In this document: positions 46,001-56,719 of the stretch, in pieces
Position numbering within the stretch: position 1 is the stretch's first letter
Layout: each line of letters opens with the position of its first letter
NCBI GenBank assembly: GCA_914767715.1
Contig: OU612069.1
Coordinates: forward strand, 3,164,001-3,228,000
DNA length: 64,000 bases
From: Membranipora membranacea
Lineage: Eukaryota > Bryozoa > Gymnolaemata > Cheilostomatida > Membraniporidae
Direction of reading: 5' to 3'
The notes under the pieces: generated by a model
The model's input: the letters and a program-made list of their open reading frames with translations, nothing else
Databases searched by the model: none
What the model was told of the DNA's origin: nothing
Position numbers and translations under genes: made by a program

Positions 46001-46448
46001 ATGATGACCTCTCTTCCCTTCTATATAGCCACAACCATATATCTCATCAGGCAGCGAATACTAAAGAGGGTAAATAGTGTTTTCAAATGTTGATCTGGTT
46101 AACAACCTGCTCATTGGTAGAATTAACTACCAGTAAATACTGTTAAGAAGGTATAGATCTGGTCGTTCACTGCATGATTAATGCTTCTACTGCAACTGAA
46201 TTTGATTATCTGTCAGTCATTGCCATGGATTCATTTTGATATTCTCTTTATAGCGAGAGGAAAAAGAGAAATTGGCAAGTGCAGAAAATGGTGACACCAA
46301 ACTTAATGAAACGGGTAGTCAGGAAGGGGACACAGGAAGTGACACCACTGCTCAAGCTCCACCGACTTCTACTATAGATAAATTTAATCAAAATGAAACT
46401 GTTGAGGAAAAGCGACTCCTTAATTCTGCAGAAAAAGATATTCCATAG
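28010..46448 (+). CDS. SLC10 family cotransporter, copy 2 (in-frame deletion; transposon in intron 8)
   Basis: Exons: 28010-28142, 29864-30027, 30482-30662, 30997-31163, 31673-31792, 33861-34032, 34983-35152, 35467-35643, 45887-46069 and 46254-46448. All splice borders and phases are kept, giving 553 residues. Against copy 1 it lacks one codon in exon 3 (shared with copy 3) and six codons in exon 7 (only here), which remove SLAFLI from a membrane helix. GCSPGGGSSN and ETGMQN are intact. Intron 8 is 10.2 kb because an 8.6 kb transposon sits in it. The frame is open, but the shortened helix may harm folding, and the long intron may reduce correct splicing. Confidence 0.85.
28948..29015 (+). repeat. 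tRNA-derived SINE-like head, intron 1 of SLC10 copy 2
   Basis: Counterpart of 9269-9336, with B box ggttcgatcc; degenerate stems. Confidence 0.5.
30668..30748 (+). repeat. TCAA/TCGA microsatellite after the exon 3 donor, copy 2
   Basis: Same position as in copy 1 but about 81 bp long. Confidence 0.9.
33360..33580. mobile_element. MITE of the CAGGGCCGTAG type, copy 2
   Basis: 221 bp, with cagggccgtagttta at one end and aaactacgggcctg at the other; in intron 5 of SLC10 copy 2. Confidence 0.7.
34248..34662. mobile_element. hAT-type MITE with a tRNA-like module, copy 2
   Basis: 415 bp element. The right terminal repeat, read inward, is cagtggcgtatattag; the left is caggggcgtatattct. It is flanked by gtgtgatg/gtgtgagg, an 8 bp target duplication with one change. 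Unit 1 keeps the empty site at 14635-14642. Eight-base duplications and CAG-type ends fit hAT elements. The inside has several strong hairpins: cgggcgcagcccg, ccacgc..gcgtgg, and gtgggaggggcgc/gcgccctcccac. Confidence 0.85.
34536..34620 (-). repeat. tRNA-like sequence inside the hAT-type MITE
   Basis: On the minus strand, A box tagctcagtgtgtagagcg and B box gggttcgaatccc are intact and the T arm pairs (gtggg/cccat). The acceptor and anticodon arms are poor, and an extra 6 bp stem (acaatc/gattgt) is present. A real RNA polymerase III promoter is possible; a working tRNA is unlikely. Confidence 0.55.
34679..34750 (+). repeat. tRNA-like (Leu/Ser-type) SINE-like element, copy 2
   Basis: Counterpart of 14648-14722, with A-box-like gtctgagcggttagc and B box gggttcaagtcc. 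Confidence 0.45.
36797..36885. repeat. Near-perfect 44 bp-arm palindrome
   Basis: Arms 36797-36840 and 36842-36885 (gatcattctgtgataaataa outward, ctatcaaggagtaaaag at the centre) are separated by one base and have very few mismatches. It lies just after the first exon-like piece of the transposase gene. Confidence 0.9.
37777..37813. repeat. Second caatgaactaa palindrome
   Basis: Arms caatgaactaa and ttagttcattg around a ttag repeat. The inverted match extends outward (tatgat/atgatcat). It shares its arms with 6151-6176. Confidence 0.6.
38256..38371. repeat. 46 bp-arm inverted repeat with 24 base loop
   Basis: Arms 38256-38301 and 38326-38371 (ccttctgtagttgg at the outer end, ccccagtggtc at the inner end) differ at about one base. 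Each arm also holds a direct ccagtggtc repeat. It can form a very stable stem. Confidence 0.9.
39480..40020 (+). repeat. Diverged tandem block of about 170 bp period
   Basis: About three degraded copies. Recurrent pieces are ggcttgtacc/ggtgtgtacttg, caatgaagaggatttg/caataaagaggatctg, ggttttcacag/ggttttcgatg, and a caggtcat/ctggtcaca stretch. No gene is recognised. Confidence 0.5.
40262..41475 (+). repeat. Direct repeat pair (about 460 bp each, offset about 740 bp)
   Basis: 40262-40735 and 41004-41475 share tttttcacatcttaactgga near the start, aaaactactcaagatatgca in the middle, and catcagaacggccataaaaa at the end. The DNA between the copies is unrelated. It is internal to the 8.6 kb transposon. 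Confidence 0.75.
43455..44420 (+). repeat. Subterminal tandem repeat, about 176 bp period in A-B dimers
   Basis: Six monomers start near 43463, 43641, 43815, 44001, 44175 and 44351, marked by gctgccgctga. Odd monomers carry gacaatgac and lack the tcatatac segment; even ones follow gccatatactgccac and mostly carry gatgatgacc. This gives a dimeric higher-order period of about 350 bp. It ends next to the right terminal inverted repeat. Confidence 0.8.
45283..45411 (+). repeat. 43 bp tandem repeat, three copies
   Basis: Three copies starting 45283, 45326 and 45369, against two in unit 1 at 16707-16791. Confidence 0.85.
45456..45635. repeat. GGATGCC/GGCATCC cluster, copy 2
   Basis: Counterpart of 16836-17015, with the inverted motifs slightly better conserved (ggcatccgg and ccggatgcc both intact). 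Confidence 0.6.
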
Positions 46449-47126
46449 AAATATTATTGCTGCAAGTACGCAACTATTTCTGGCTTGGCTTTGGCTTGTG
46501 TTTATATTATTTGAAAGTCTCATTAACAATCATGTCAAGTACAAATATTTGCTATATATCCACGTTCACAGGTTTCACATCGATATTTCAAAATGACTTA
46601 ATACTCCTTTGTCAGATAACCGAAAAGTTATTTTTGTCTTCCTTCACATTTGGAGATACAACACTATTGTGAATTCTCATGTCAGTATCCAATGTATTTG
46701 TTTCGATGCATAAGACTTGCATTCAAGTTGTATTTACTTCTTTAACTTTCCAAAAAAATTAATCTGTACATATTTTAGCAGCTGTCCTTCCTGTTTAGAT
46801 TGGCCGCTCAAAAAAGGTGACTCAAAAAAGTAATCTATATTTTAGGAATCGAGGCAAAATTATAAAATCTTTAATTCAATTTGGTATACTTTTGTGTTTT
46901 TTTTCACAAAGATTAAATTGTACCAATATTCCTTGCTTAGCGCAGTTACACTAAATGCTTTTTATTTTTTAGGTACAAATGTTTCCATTTTTATCATCTA
47001 CAGTATTTATTTATAAAATCTCTCTTTGTTTTCAGCTGGCTCACTGTATATTAAATATATTATTTTGAAAAAACAAATTGTTTATGATACTAACGAGAAT
47101 GACAGTAAATTTTGTGATGAAGTCGG

Positions 47127-47132
47127 AATAAA
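47127..47132 (+). terminator. Possible poly(A) signal of SLC10 copy 2
   Basis: AATAAA in the position equivalent to 18520-18525. Confidence 0.35.
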
Positions 47133-47300
47133 GTAAAAAATATGAAGTCGGAACTGTCTCATGTAAGATAAAAGAGTTTAGACTATCTTTGATTGATTGA
47201 TTGTATTGCTATCACTTAATTATAAAATTGTGAGAAAATGTTGCTTGTCTGAGTGATTGAGTGAGAGTCATTCCAAGTGACTCACCATGTTGAGTAGAAG

Positions 47301-47376
47301 GTGACTCAGCTGTTAGAGCGTCGTACCTTCAGCATACAAATGTTGAAGGTCGTGGGATGGAATCCCACAGCAGTTC
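47301..47376 (+). repeat. tRNA-derived SINE-like element between units, copy 2
   Basis: Counterpart of 18690-18765, with the same A box, 8 bp stem and T-arm-like hairpin. Confidence 0.5.
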
Positions 47377-49734
47377 ACTGATTTCTGGGATTTATTGGAC
47401 TCCCAGGTGTGCTCCAACCTGCCTACAAACTGAGAGCAAAATGGCGCATGCCGCAGCCACTGCGGCCTAGCCCTTAAGGCACCCACTATTTCACCACCCA
47501 TTCTTTTGATTGTGGTGAGTGACTATACCTTGCAATTTTAAACCAAAATCATAATCATGTTTCCAGGTGGATTTTTTACGTCAGCTTCGATTGACGTGAG
47601 TTGTCACCTCTTGGTCACTCTCGAAGAATTCATCCCTATACGCAGACCTTTGGAAATCACGACATGCTAAATGCCAAATTGCTCAGACGATACATAACTC
47701 CCTTGACTCAGACGGTACTTTGCGTAGAGGAATCAATATCCAGATTAATCAAGGAATCCCATTTCTAGTTTGTTGACTGTTATACGTAAAGGTATCATTT
47801 GGCAATCAATGTCACATGATCGATTGAACTTACTAACTATCTCAACAAATCATTCAATTGGGTGGCTAACTCATACAAAACTTGTAATCAAAACATTCCA
47901 CAGCCATATGTGTTGTAGTGTGTAGTGTACTACCAATGCACTACGTAGATGGTACTCAGTACAGAGTAATATAGGCTATAGTGTGATCTATGCCATGCCA
48001 TGCCATTGTTTGAGGTACTCAGCAGAAGCTGGTTCTTCGAGCTCGAGTCGACCGGCAGGCATTTCAGTCGTTTGCACAGCTCTGAAAAATACTCCAGTCA
48101 GTCTATGTAAACACAGTGGATGTACGAAGCTCACCAAAGAGAACATAAAAACATTGCCATTTTCTGGGATCTGTGCATTATATACAGTATCAAGAGAGTA
48201 AAATAATTGAAATTATATGGTGTCGGAAAACAGATTATATATTATATATATATATTATGACATATTATGTATTTGAAGGTGTTGAATTCAGAAACTGTGA
48301 TCATTGACATTGCAGTGCTTAATGAGTTCAGAGTAAACAACACAGACAGGATAGCAAAAAGCTACAACATATGGCTATGGAATTGATGGTTGTGGTAGCT
48401 GACCCTCTTGGTGCACTGTACCGATTTACACAATGGCTGCTGCCATTAGGACAAGAGCAGAAATAACATTCAGTAGACAGGTTATATTTATACTGAGTAA
48501 TTGTCCTGACATTTTGTACCACTGCTTTTTTTCTTGTGTTATCATGGCTGGGTATCCACATGCAGATAGCCTACCAGGCCTGCTGTAGGTACTATTACCT
48601 TGCCTGTATGCTAATAATTCAGTCACTTAATAGGCAAGGCATAATGTGACATGTAAAACAGAAAGAGTCGAAGCTCTGTTTGACCTCACTCAGAGTGCAT
48701 GGTTTGTTTTCTCATTGTTAAAATCAACATTTGTTTGGCTACAGACGGCGACCCCTAATATGTCCTTTGTTTCATCACATGAATCATACTACGATAAGTC
48801 GTATTCCATTATGAGGTACTAAACATGTACATAATATACTATACACAGAATCGAACAAACAACAGGCCCTGTTTGCGCATAGGAACAGCGGTGTTTCAAA
48901 AAAATTGAACTCCGCATATTTTGCATTCATCTTATGCCATGGACCAGTATCGATGATATTTGTAAAACAGGTGTAAAATAGGATAGGCAATGAGGTGTGC
49001 CACAGCTCTTGGCATAATCACATCAGCAAAAAGCAACAAGGCATTGCAAAAACAAAGTGAAAGTGTTCTACTCGATAGTTTATATAAGCAGTATAGATAT
49101 GCTGCAATAGCAGGGTAAAACATATGAGTCAGCGAATCAATAAAGCAGTTAAGTTAAACAAAGAAGAGTAAATATTCTAAGCAATCACATAATATTAATA
49201 TTGATTATTTAGCTCTGTATCGGTTCTTGGATGAATAGAAACTGCATTCAAATAAAAGCAAGATCTCAAGGTTTAGGCATAACACATGAATAGCAGACTG
49301 GCTCTAAATATTGATTGGCGATAATGATCAACTAAATTTGTGGACACTGGCTACCGAAAAGAGCTAATGATATTAGTGAAGTGAAGTGAAGTGCAATTTT
49401 AATTCAGCAGTTTAGTACGATCAAGAAATTATTGTGATTGTCAAAAAATACGATTACACCAGTAACCTGCCAATTTGAAAATGACTACGTACCTGCTTGC
49501 ACTGATTTTAAGGCGACTGTTTATTGTGCACTGACTACACCAAGACAATCAGGTCATAATGTTATTTAGCTATCATCATCATCATTACATAACTGTTTGG
49601 TCTGTGGGCTCTTTTGATCTGTTCTTATCAGGAATTACAACTCATGTAGATGGACCATGATTTTCTCTGGGATTGGTTTGAAGATATATTCTTTGTTAGA
49701 TGATACTTTGCTTCAGGATAACTCATGTTTTAGT
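47377..49734. other. Non-coding block between units 2 and 3
   Basis: Near-identical to 18766-21059. An extra 57 bp or so at about 48344-48401 is unique here. No gene is recognised. Confidence 0.55.
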
Positions 49735-52071
49735 TTAAGCCTCGTTTGCGTGAAGTTCTGTTTTGTCAGTTTTCAGCTTGTTTACAGGTTCAGTGGATGG
49801 AGCCGAGATGTCATCGTTTTTTCCTCCCTTCACCAGCATTGTGTCAGTTTCTGTGAGCCTCCTTGGAATGATGAGATTTTGTCGGTTAGATGTTCTATAC
49901 TCAGGATTCTGTCGCTGATACTTTTCTTCAGGATGACTCATCATTTTATGTGAGGCAGCTATGAACATGTCATGGACTGTACGAACTCCATCAGCTTTTC
50001 TTATCTCTTCAGCAAGAGCAGGAATGAAATGGTTCCTGTGTGCATCTGTTCCATAGAGAGTAGACATCAGAAGTGTTGTATTTGGAATTTTCACCTCGGC
50101 ATGAACATTTGTATGATCGTCTCTCCCTGATTCTGCTTCCTTTGCATCAGTCTCAGTAGCTGCATCCAATGAAGACGAAGAACCGCCTGAAAACTCTGTA
50201 CGTGTCTTCAGTCCCTGACATGCCTGAACTATCAGCACCTGTTTTATGATAAAACACTAACATAAGTATCTTTAACAATTAAAATGAAAAGATGTAAACA
50301 GACATGGGACAGCATGCAATGCATTCTTACCAGCTAAAAAGACAGCTGAACACTACCATAAACCCTTACATAGAGGCTGTGTGAGATAGGATGGCTGTGA
50401 TGCAAAGTGCGAGAAAGTTGTATACAGGGACACAAATACACGAGTAGTCAAAAGCAGGTTTGCTTTTTAGAACCATGGACCCATTCATTTTTAGGGGAAT
50501 ATAGATGGGGAATGGAGATAATGCAATCAGGGAGCGCTATTGCTATTCACTGCTAGGCGATTGGTGACTTATTTGACCTTGTGACAAGATATGAAATAAA
50601 TCTTGCTTTTACAGCAGGCATCATTTTGAACCTACTATTTCCAAATTTAATCATATCAAACATTGCATTCAGATTTGGATTGAAAAGTACATGAACAACA
50701 TTCAATTGGTAAAGTGTTACGTGCAATTATTGGTTAGCGGAGAGTAAATCACCATGCTGTGTTCCCTTTATTCTTATTCTAAGAAGTTTGATTGACTTCC
50801 TTGTTATGTGTTTTTATCACAATGGCTTCTTGCTATCATTCATTCTGTTAGGTACGGTTGGCAAAGGGCTAGCATTTCCGTTTGGACTAGATCAGAAGAG
50901 GCTTTGATATGGCTTACCAGTCCCTCTAAATGATCCTGTGTGAGAAGTTTTCCAACCTCTTTAATGTCGCCACTTGATAACGCAACACTTAGAAATGAGC
51001 CGCTGCAAATTTCAAACCATTCTTTCCAGAAATCTAATGAAAGCGGCCTTTTTGGGTCAAAGTTACAGGTCAGCACTTTTGCACACCTATCTCGTGGGTA
51101 GAATCCAAAATAGCCAGTAGTACCTTCTCATCTATGTCACCAGCCCAGGCATTAAGGATTAAGCCGATAATCACATTCTCAGATACATCATCATATTTGA
51201 TAGACTTGAGAAGCAGAGATATAACCTCCTCACCACAGACTCCTCCACTCACACAGAGTATGAGCCATTCCAGACAAACTTCCTGTCTCAGACTCTCTGG
51301 TATCTTATCTAACAAAATCCGTGTAAGCCTCAGAGCAGCTTCTGGTTTATTTGCTGCGATTCTTCTACCGGAAGCGACTAGAAGGAAATGACTCCTATGT
51401 AACTCATGAAGCTGACTAGTGCTAGCAAAATGGTCTAAAACTAGCTGCATAATCTCTATCGAAATATCAGCTCGAGTAGCCAAATATTAACATAATGTAG
51501 GCCAAAGGTTATCACAGAATAGTCGAACAACATCCGGCATACAATCAACTAAGTTCGCCATCAATTTATCATTCATGGTGTAGTTACTCTTTAGAGCGCT
51601 GATGACCTGCTCACACATTTTCAACCGTAAAGTTTGCATATCCAGTGATTTGACATCAGGACCCTGAGTGATGAGTCTCAATGTCTCTTCTCTGGGTAGT
51701 TGTTGTAACAAAGTCTGTACTCTAGATACATCTCCTTGTTTTATAGCTTGTAGAAGTGGATGAGAGTCCCTCAAAATGTTAATGACACACATGGTTGCCT
51801 CGAAGTATCGAGCAAGCTCTGCTGCCTGCTTCATGTGATCCTCTGATGTAGACCCATTATTGAAATATAGTGAATTTAACACATTTCTGATTGTCATATC
51901 TGATGAAGGCCAGTTGAGACACAAAGAATGTATGATCTGACCTTGCTCCTCAAATGGATGACACCGTAGAAGTTTCACAGCTTGCTCTGTGTTTTCTCGT
52001 CTGACAGCATCTGCTAGTCTTATGACAGTCCTCCCAAAAGGTTGTTTGGTAATATTAGAAGATGCAGCCAT
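49735..52071 (-). pseudogene. Caspase-like gene copy D (p20 deleted)
   Basis: Sister of copy B, starting at 52071. It shares the in-frame TAA near 51487 and the one-base deletion near 51090. The block 51076-50840 (VLTCNFDPKRPLSLDFWKEW and later) is open and lacks the TGA seen in B. At about 50846 it joins directly to intron sequence: the whole p20 region with the histidine motif and the donor site is gone, with tctg shared at the joint. The p10 exon 50238-49735 is open (VLIVQACQG to PEYRTSNRQNLIIPRRL) and ends without a CaaX box. Not expected to make a working protease. Confidence 0.85.
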
Positions 52072-52928
52072 TCCAGATATGTTCAGCTATGTTATATTAA
52101 TGTTTCTGCTACACTATGAGCTAGAAAAATAAAACTGTATATAGACGAAGTGAGTCCTTACTTGTTACTTAGCGACCTCTAGTGATAACATCTGATAAAA
52201 CAATCTGTACAGCCTACTTGATACCAACATGCGCTATGATTACCCTATCTGCATGCTTATGGTGCAAGACAATGTAAAACAAAAAGCAGCAAAACTCCGT
52301 ATGACTTCACAAGCTTTGCATGTATCCTCGTCCTATTGTTGTGGTTTGTGATAACCAATGTAGTAGTCATATTGATGAAGCAGCACATTTAAATTTATAT
52401 GAGTCATTAAATAGACGAAACGTTCAGCAGAGGATAGAAAATATTCTGATACAAATATATCATGCTGTGTATATTATTTAAACTATGTAATGGTTGCTGT
52501 CTGAATAGAAACTGCATGGAAACAATAAGAAGATATCAAGGCTCAGCCAAAAACTTGAATAGCATAAACTGCATTAATAAAAAGAAAAACCTAGCTATGA
52601 AGGTAAGGCTAGAATCGAGCTAAGCTATAAGTGACTGTGAAATTGTAATATTAATGATGATAATAATTCAACATTTTTACTTCCCACTTGTTGAGAACAA
52701 ATCTATTATCGATAAATACAACAACACCAGTAACATGTCAAATTAAAAATGCGAAAACAAATGATAACCTCCTCCCTGCTAGCAATTATTCTAAGACAGG
52801 TGATTATCATGCCGTAGCCTCACACATAATCACTGGTCATACCTTAACCAAGTTTTGTCCTATTCATTGTGCTATGACCTCAAAAAAAGACAAATGTCAT
52901 ACCGGCACAAAGTTATCCTACTTCGTAA
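52072..52928. other. Spacer between caspase copies D and E
   Basis: Nearly identical to 23985-24842: the conserved 5' flank of D, then the 3' flank of E. No gene is recognised. Confidence 0.55.
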
Positions 52929-54397
52929 TTACATTACTGTGCAGCCTGCAGTATTTTCTGATTTTTTCACATCGGGAATTACGACTTTTGTAGCTGGATC
53001 TGGATTTGTGTTGCGATTATCCCTTTCCAGCAGCCATGTCTCTATTCCTGTGAGTCTCTTTGGGATGACCAGATTTTGTCTGTTAGATGTTCTGTACTCA
53101 GGAATCTGTCCCTGATATTTTTCAACATGGTGTCTCATCATGCTATGAGGAGCAGCTATGAACATGTCATGGGCTGTGCGAACACCATCAGCTTTTCTTA
53201 TCTCCTCAGCAAGAGCAGGAATGAAATGGTTTCTATGTGCATCTGTTCCATAGAGAGTAGACATCAGAAGAGTAGTGTTTGAGATTTCTATCTCGACATG
53301 GACATTTGTCAGGTCATCCTTCCCTGATTTTGCTCTCTTTGGACCAGTCTCCATAGCTGCATCTGCTGTAGAAGAACCTCCATTAGGGGAGAGTGGAAGG
53401 TCAGGTACCTGATCAGTAGGTAAGGTCAATCCCTGACATGCCTGAATTATGAGGAGCTGTAAAATGAAGTCAATCATTAGTATGTCTGAATCAAAGGCAT
53501 CTGCAACATCTTCAGCTTACATTATACATAGTTTCATTTTATCTGATAAGAAATATCATATTACATTTTGAAAATGTTTCCTTGTCTGATTAAAGGTTTT
53601 TAACACAATCTCCCTGGAACACATGTGTACTGATGCGTTATAATATTGCTATTTTCGCATAACCTGTTCATAGCCAACTGTCTTCAGAGCGATAAAAAGT
53701 ATTTAGAATCTTTGGCGATACGGCTGTTTTTCTTCCTCACAATCTAAATACATATGACTCATATTTGGTATCGAATGCATCACCACATTAACTTTCTTTT
53801 ATTGAATAATTTGTGAATTTGAAATTATCTGCTTTACTGGGACACATTCATGTTCCATAGCAGTTGTTAACACAAAAATTTTACCCCTACCATGATCATT
53901 AGATATGATTGTCATTATATGCTTAACTGATAATGCATTTTGGAACAAATCATTATCTACCCCGTAAATTGGTTACATTTTTTGCTTTAACAATTTTATA
54001 TTCTGACCTTAGGCACATGCTGAGGTAAGTAGTCTGCCAGTATCTCCAGTAAGTCACTTATTTTACAGCTGTCTGTGGTCAGTGGATGGGAATGTCTCAA
54101 AATGTTCATGACACACATGGTTGCCTCGAAGTATCGAGCAAGCTCTGCTGCCTGCTTCATGTGATCCTCTGATGTAGACCCATTATTGAAATATAGTGTA
54201 TTTAACACATTTCTGATTGTCATATCTGATGAAGGCCAGAAGAGACCCAAATAACTCATGATCTGACCTTGAGCCTCAAATGGATGACACCGTAGAAGTT
54301 TCACAGCTTGCTCTGTGTTTTCTCGTCTGACAGCATCTGCGAGTCTTATGATAGTCCTCAGTCTAGGTTGTTTGGTAATATTAGAAGATGTAGCCAT
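52929..54397 (-). CDS. Chimeric caspase-like gene copy E (short, open, lacks the catalytic histidine)
   Basis: Two exons. Exon 1 (54397-54008, 130 codons) starts MATSSNITKQPRLRTIIRL, carries the first helix-pair repeat and ends at NILRHSHP. It is then fused in frame to TTDSCKISDLLEILADYL and HVPK, the last part of p20. A GT-AG intron (54007-53457) leads in phase to exon 2 (53456-52929), which starts LLIIQACQG, contains STLYGTDAHRNH and ends CTVM, for 305 residues in all. The deletion corresponds to copy A 2922-4135 and removes the other repeats and the THG motif. A protein with the cysteine segment and p10 but no histidine cannot be a normal caspase. It could act as a decoy or inhibitor, be untranslated, or simply be a young pseudogene whose deletion happened to remove the frameshifts. 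Confidence 0.55.
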
Positions 54398-54543
54398 TTC
54401 GGATATGTTCAGCTATGGTATATTAATATTTCAGCTACACTATGAGCTAAAAAAATAAAACTGTATAACGATGAAGTGAGTTCTTACTTATTTCTTAGCG
54501 ACCTCTAGTGATAACATCTGATAAAATAATCTGCACAGCCTAC

Positions 54544-55514
54544 TAGCATCACAGTAATAAAGTAATATATATATACTTTTATTGTCATTCTACATCATCT
54601 TTAGGAATGTTTTTCATGCAGTGACAGAACGAAAAAGAAAAAACTTAAGCGGAGAGAAAAAGAAAAAATACTCAAGTAACAAGACTTAATAGGGTATAAA
54701 GTGCTTTGATAGTTGTTGTTTAAAATGAGTAAGTTTGGTTGCTGAGCGTATCTGAATTGGTAAAGAGTTAAAAGTTGTAGTGATTTTTTGTCTTAATTGA
54801 TCAGTGTGATAATGTAATAGGTATTTGTCTCTAAAAAAGGTTTTAGAGCTAGCTGGAATAAAGCCTTCCAAAAGAAAGTCAGGTGCAATCAAATGCAAAA
54901 TTTGAAAACCAAAAATACAGGTGAAATGACCAGCAAGGAGAGGAAAAGGAATCAGACCAAGAGATGTATGTAAATCTCTTGTATGTATTAGATGATATGA
55001 TATGTGGTTGACATTTGCTATTAGGCGGAAAGCCCTCTTTTGGAGCAAGTATATTCTTTCAAGAATATATTGTGGTGATAGGTTGCCATATGTGCGGATG
55101 CCATATATCATATGACAAAAGACATACTGGAAATAAAAGTAACGAGATGATTTACTATCTAGGAATGCCCTGAATTTCTGGAATAATTCCAAACTTGTTT
55201 ATTTTGGTGCAAATCTGGTCTACATGATCGTCCCATGTCAATGAGTCATTCAAAGTAAAACCAAGCAGTTTGGTATTGGAATTTCGGTTTAGTCTTTGAT
55301 GGTTAATTTTTAGATCTAAATCTAGAGATGTGGCTCTATGAGAGGGTTGTACAAGCATATAGTGAGATTTTTTTATGTTTATCAACATCCTATTATTCCT
55401 ACACCAACTTTCTATCAAGTGTAGATCAGTATCACATAAATCATTAAGTGTATCAAAGTTGTCAGATTTTGATATGAAAACTGTATCATCAGCGTATGCA
55501 AATGCCTTGGAAAG
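54544..55514 (-). mobile_element. LINE reverse-transcriptase fragment, copy 3
   Basis: Same insertion as 4600-5570. It shares the two-base frame loss with copy 2 (frames 55418-55155 and 55192-54686) but keeps AYADDTV at its 5' end. Confidence 0.85.
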
Positions 55515-56719
55515 TAATCATGATCAATCCTATATTCATTAACCGTGTATAACTCAATGACAATAATATGGTAGTCTATGTAAATGACCATGATATTAGA
55601 CCTGAAGCTGCATTTTGTGCCAAAAAATATTTCATCATCGCTATTGATCACGCTTTATCTGAATACAAATTACACTGTTTGGACACACCAGCCTTGAAAT
55701 ATTCTCAATGCTTTGCTCTCATTATTTTTGCTTCCATCATTTCTGTTGATGGAAATGCAAGGCACTCAGTTCAAACTTTGCTTTGCATTTCATTATCAAT
55801 CAATCTGATCAATGTGGTTGATAAAATGAAATACTACTACCATCACCTCCCCTCCCTTCCTCCCACTTCCTCTCACCGAGCAAAGATTGAATGAATTGAA
55901 TAAAGATAATTGAATAAAATAAGATTGAATAAAAAAAAATCATCCTCAAAATGTAGAAGTTATACCACACTAATCAGTATCTATGTGAAGGCAGCATGAC
56001 GATGTTACACGCTGTCAATGTTATTTATTTTTTCTTCGTAGGTGAATGGAAATGATGAGGATGATGATCTAATGTAACCCCCCCCCTCCCGCCCGCACGC
56101 ACGCCGCTGAGTCAAACTCTCCGATTGTAGCTCGAGCTCAACAGTGAGACTCTGCTCAGATTCTGCACCATAAGCATTAGCCAAAGCCAAACTATATAAT
56201 ATCATTTGATCATCATTGGTGGGTATAATTCCAATCAGAAAAGGCATGCCACTACCATGATATGTCTGTCACCGCCAGCCGCAGCCGAGATACTGACGTC
56301 TGGAGTGACTGGCTTCTCACCGACATTTGAAGGACTCGTGATGTTTTAAAAGCGTTTATGTATATCCTCTGTGCTCTCTTGTTTATAGATAACACTGTGA
56401 CCGGGTTCAGACCAGATCGACACACACAGTCCTGCTGATAAGAGAGTTCAGAGACCCAGGGATATCAGTGCTCTTCGCCTTTCCTCCTGTTTACAGACGA
56501 GACTGTTACGGGGTTACAAGGACATCATATGTACTTAGCTGATAACAGAGATCATTGACATCGACGCTGCTGCTTTTTGACATTGTCTCACATCACTAAC
56601 ATTTAAGGTCACACTTGAGCCTGATAACATATACTTTGTGATCGGAACATATATACAGCTGAGGATTATTCTGAGAGAGACTCTCTACTAAGACAGCCAT
56701 CACACAGAAAGTTGCAGAA
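55515..56719. other. 5' region of SLC10 copy 3
   Basis: Equivalent to 26806-28009. It has a C-rich tract near 56078-56089 and the diverged tandem pair before the ATG at 56720. No separate gene is supported. Confidence 0.45.

Larger units (their letters stand above)
18876..47486. repeat. Segmental duplication unit 2
   Basis: Second copy of the locus, about 28.6 kb long. It holds caspase-like copies B and C, a LINE fragment and SLC10 copy 2. It is longer than unit 1 because it has the extra caspase block (about 4.2 kb) and an 8.6 kb transposon in SLC10 intron 8. The part before that transposon is nearly identical to unit 3. Confidence 0.85.
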
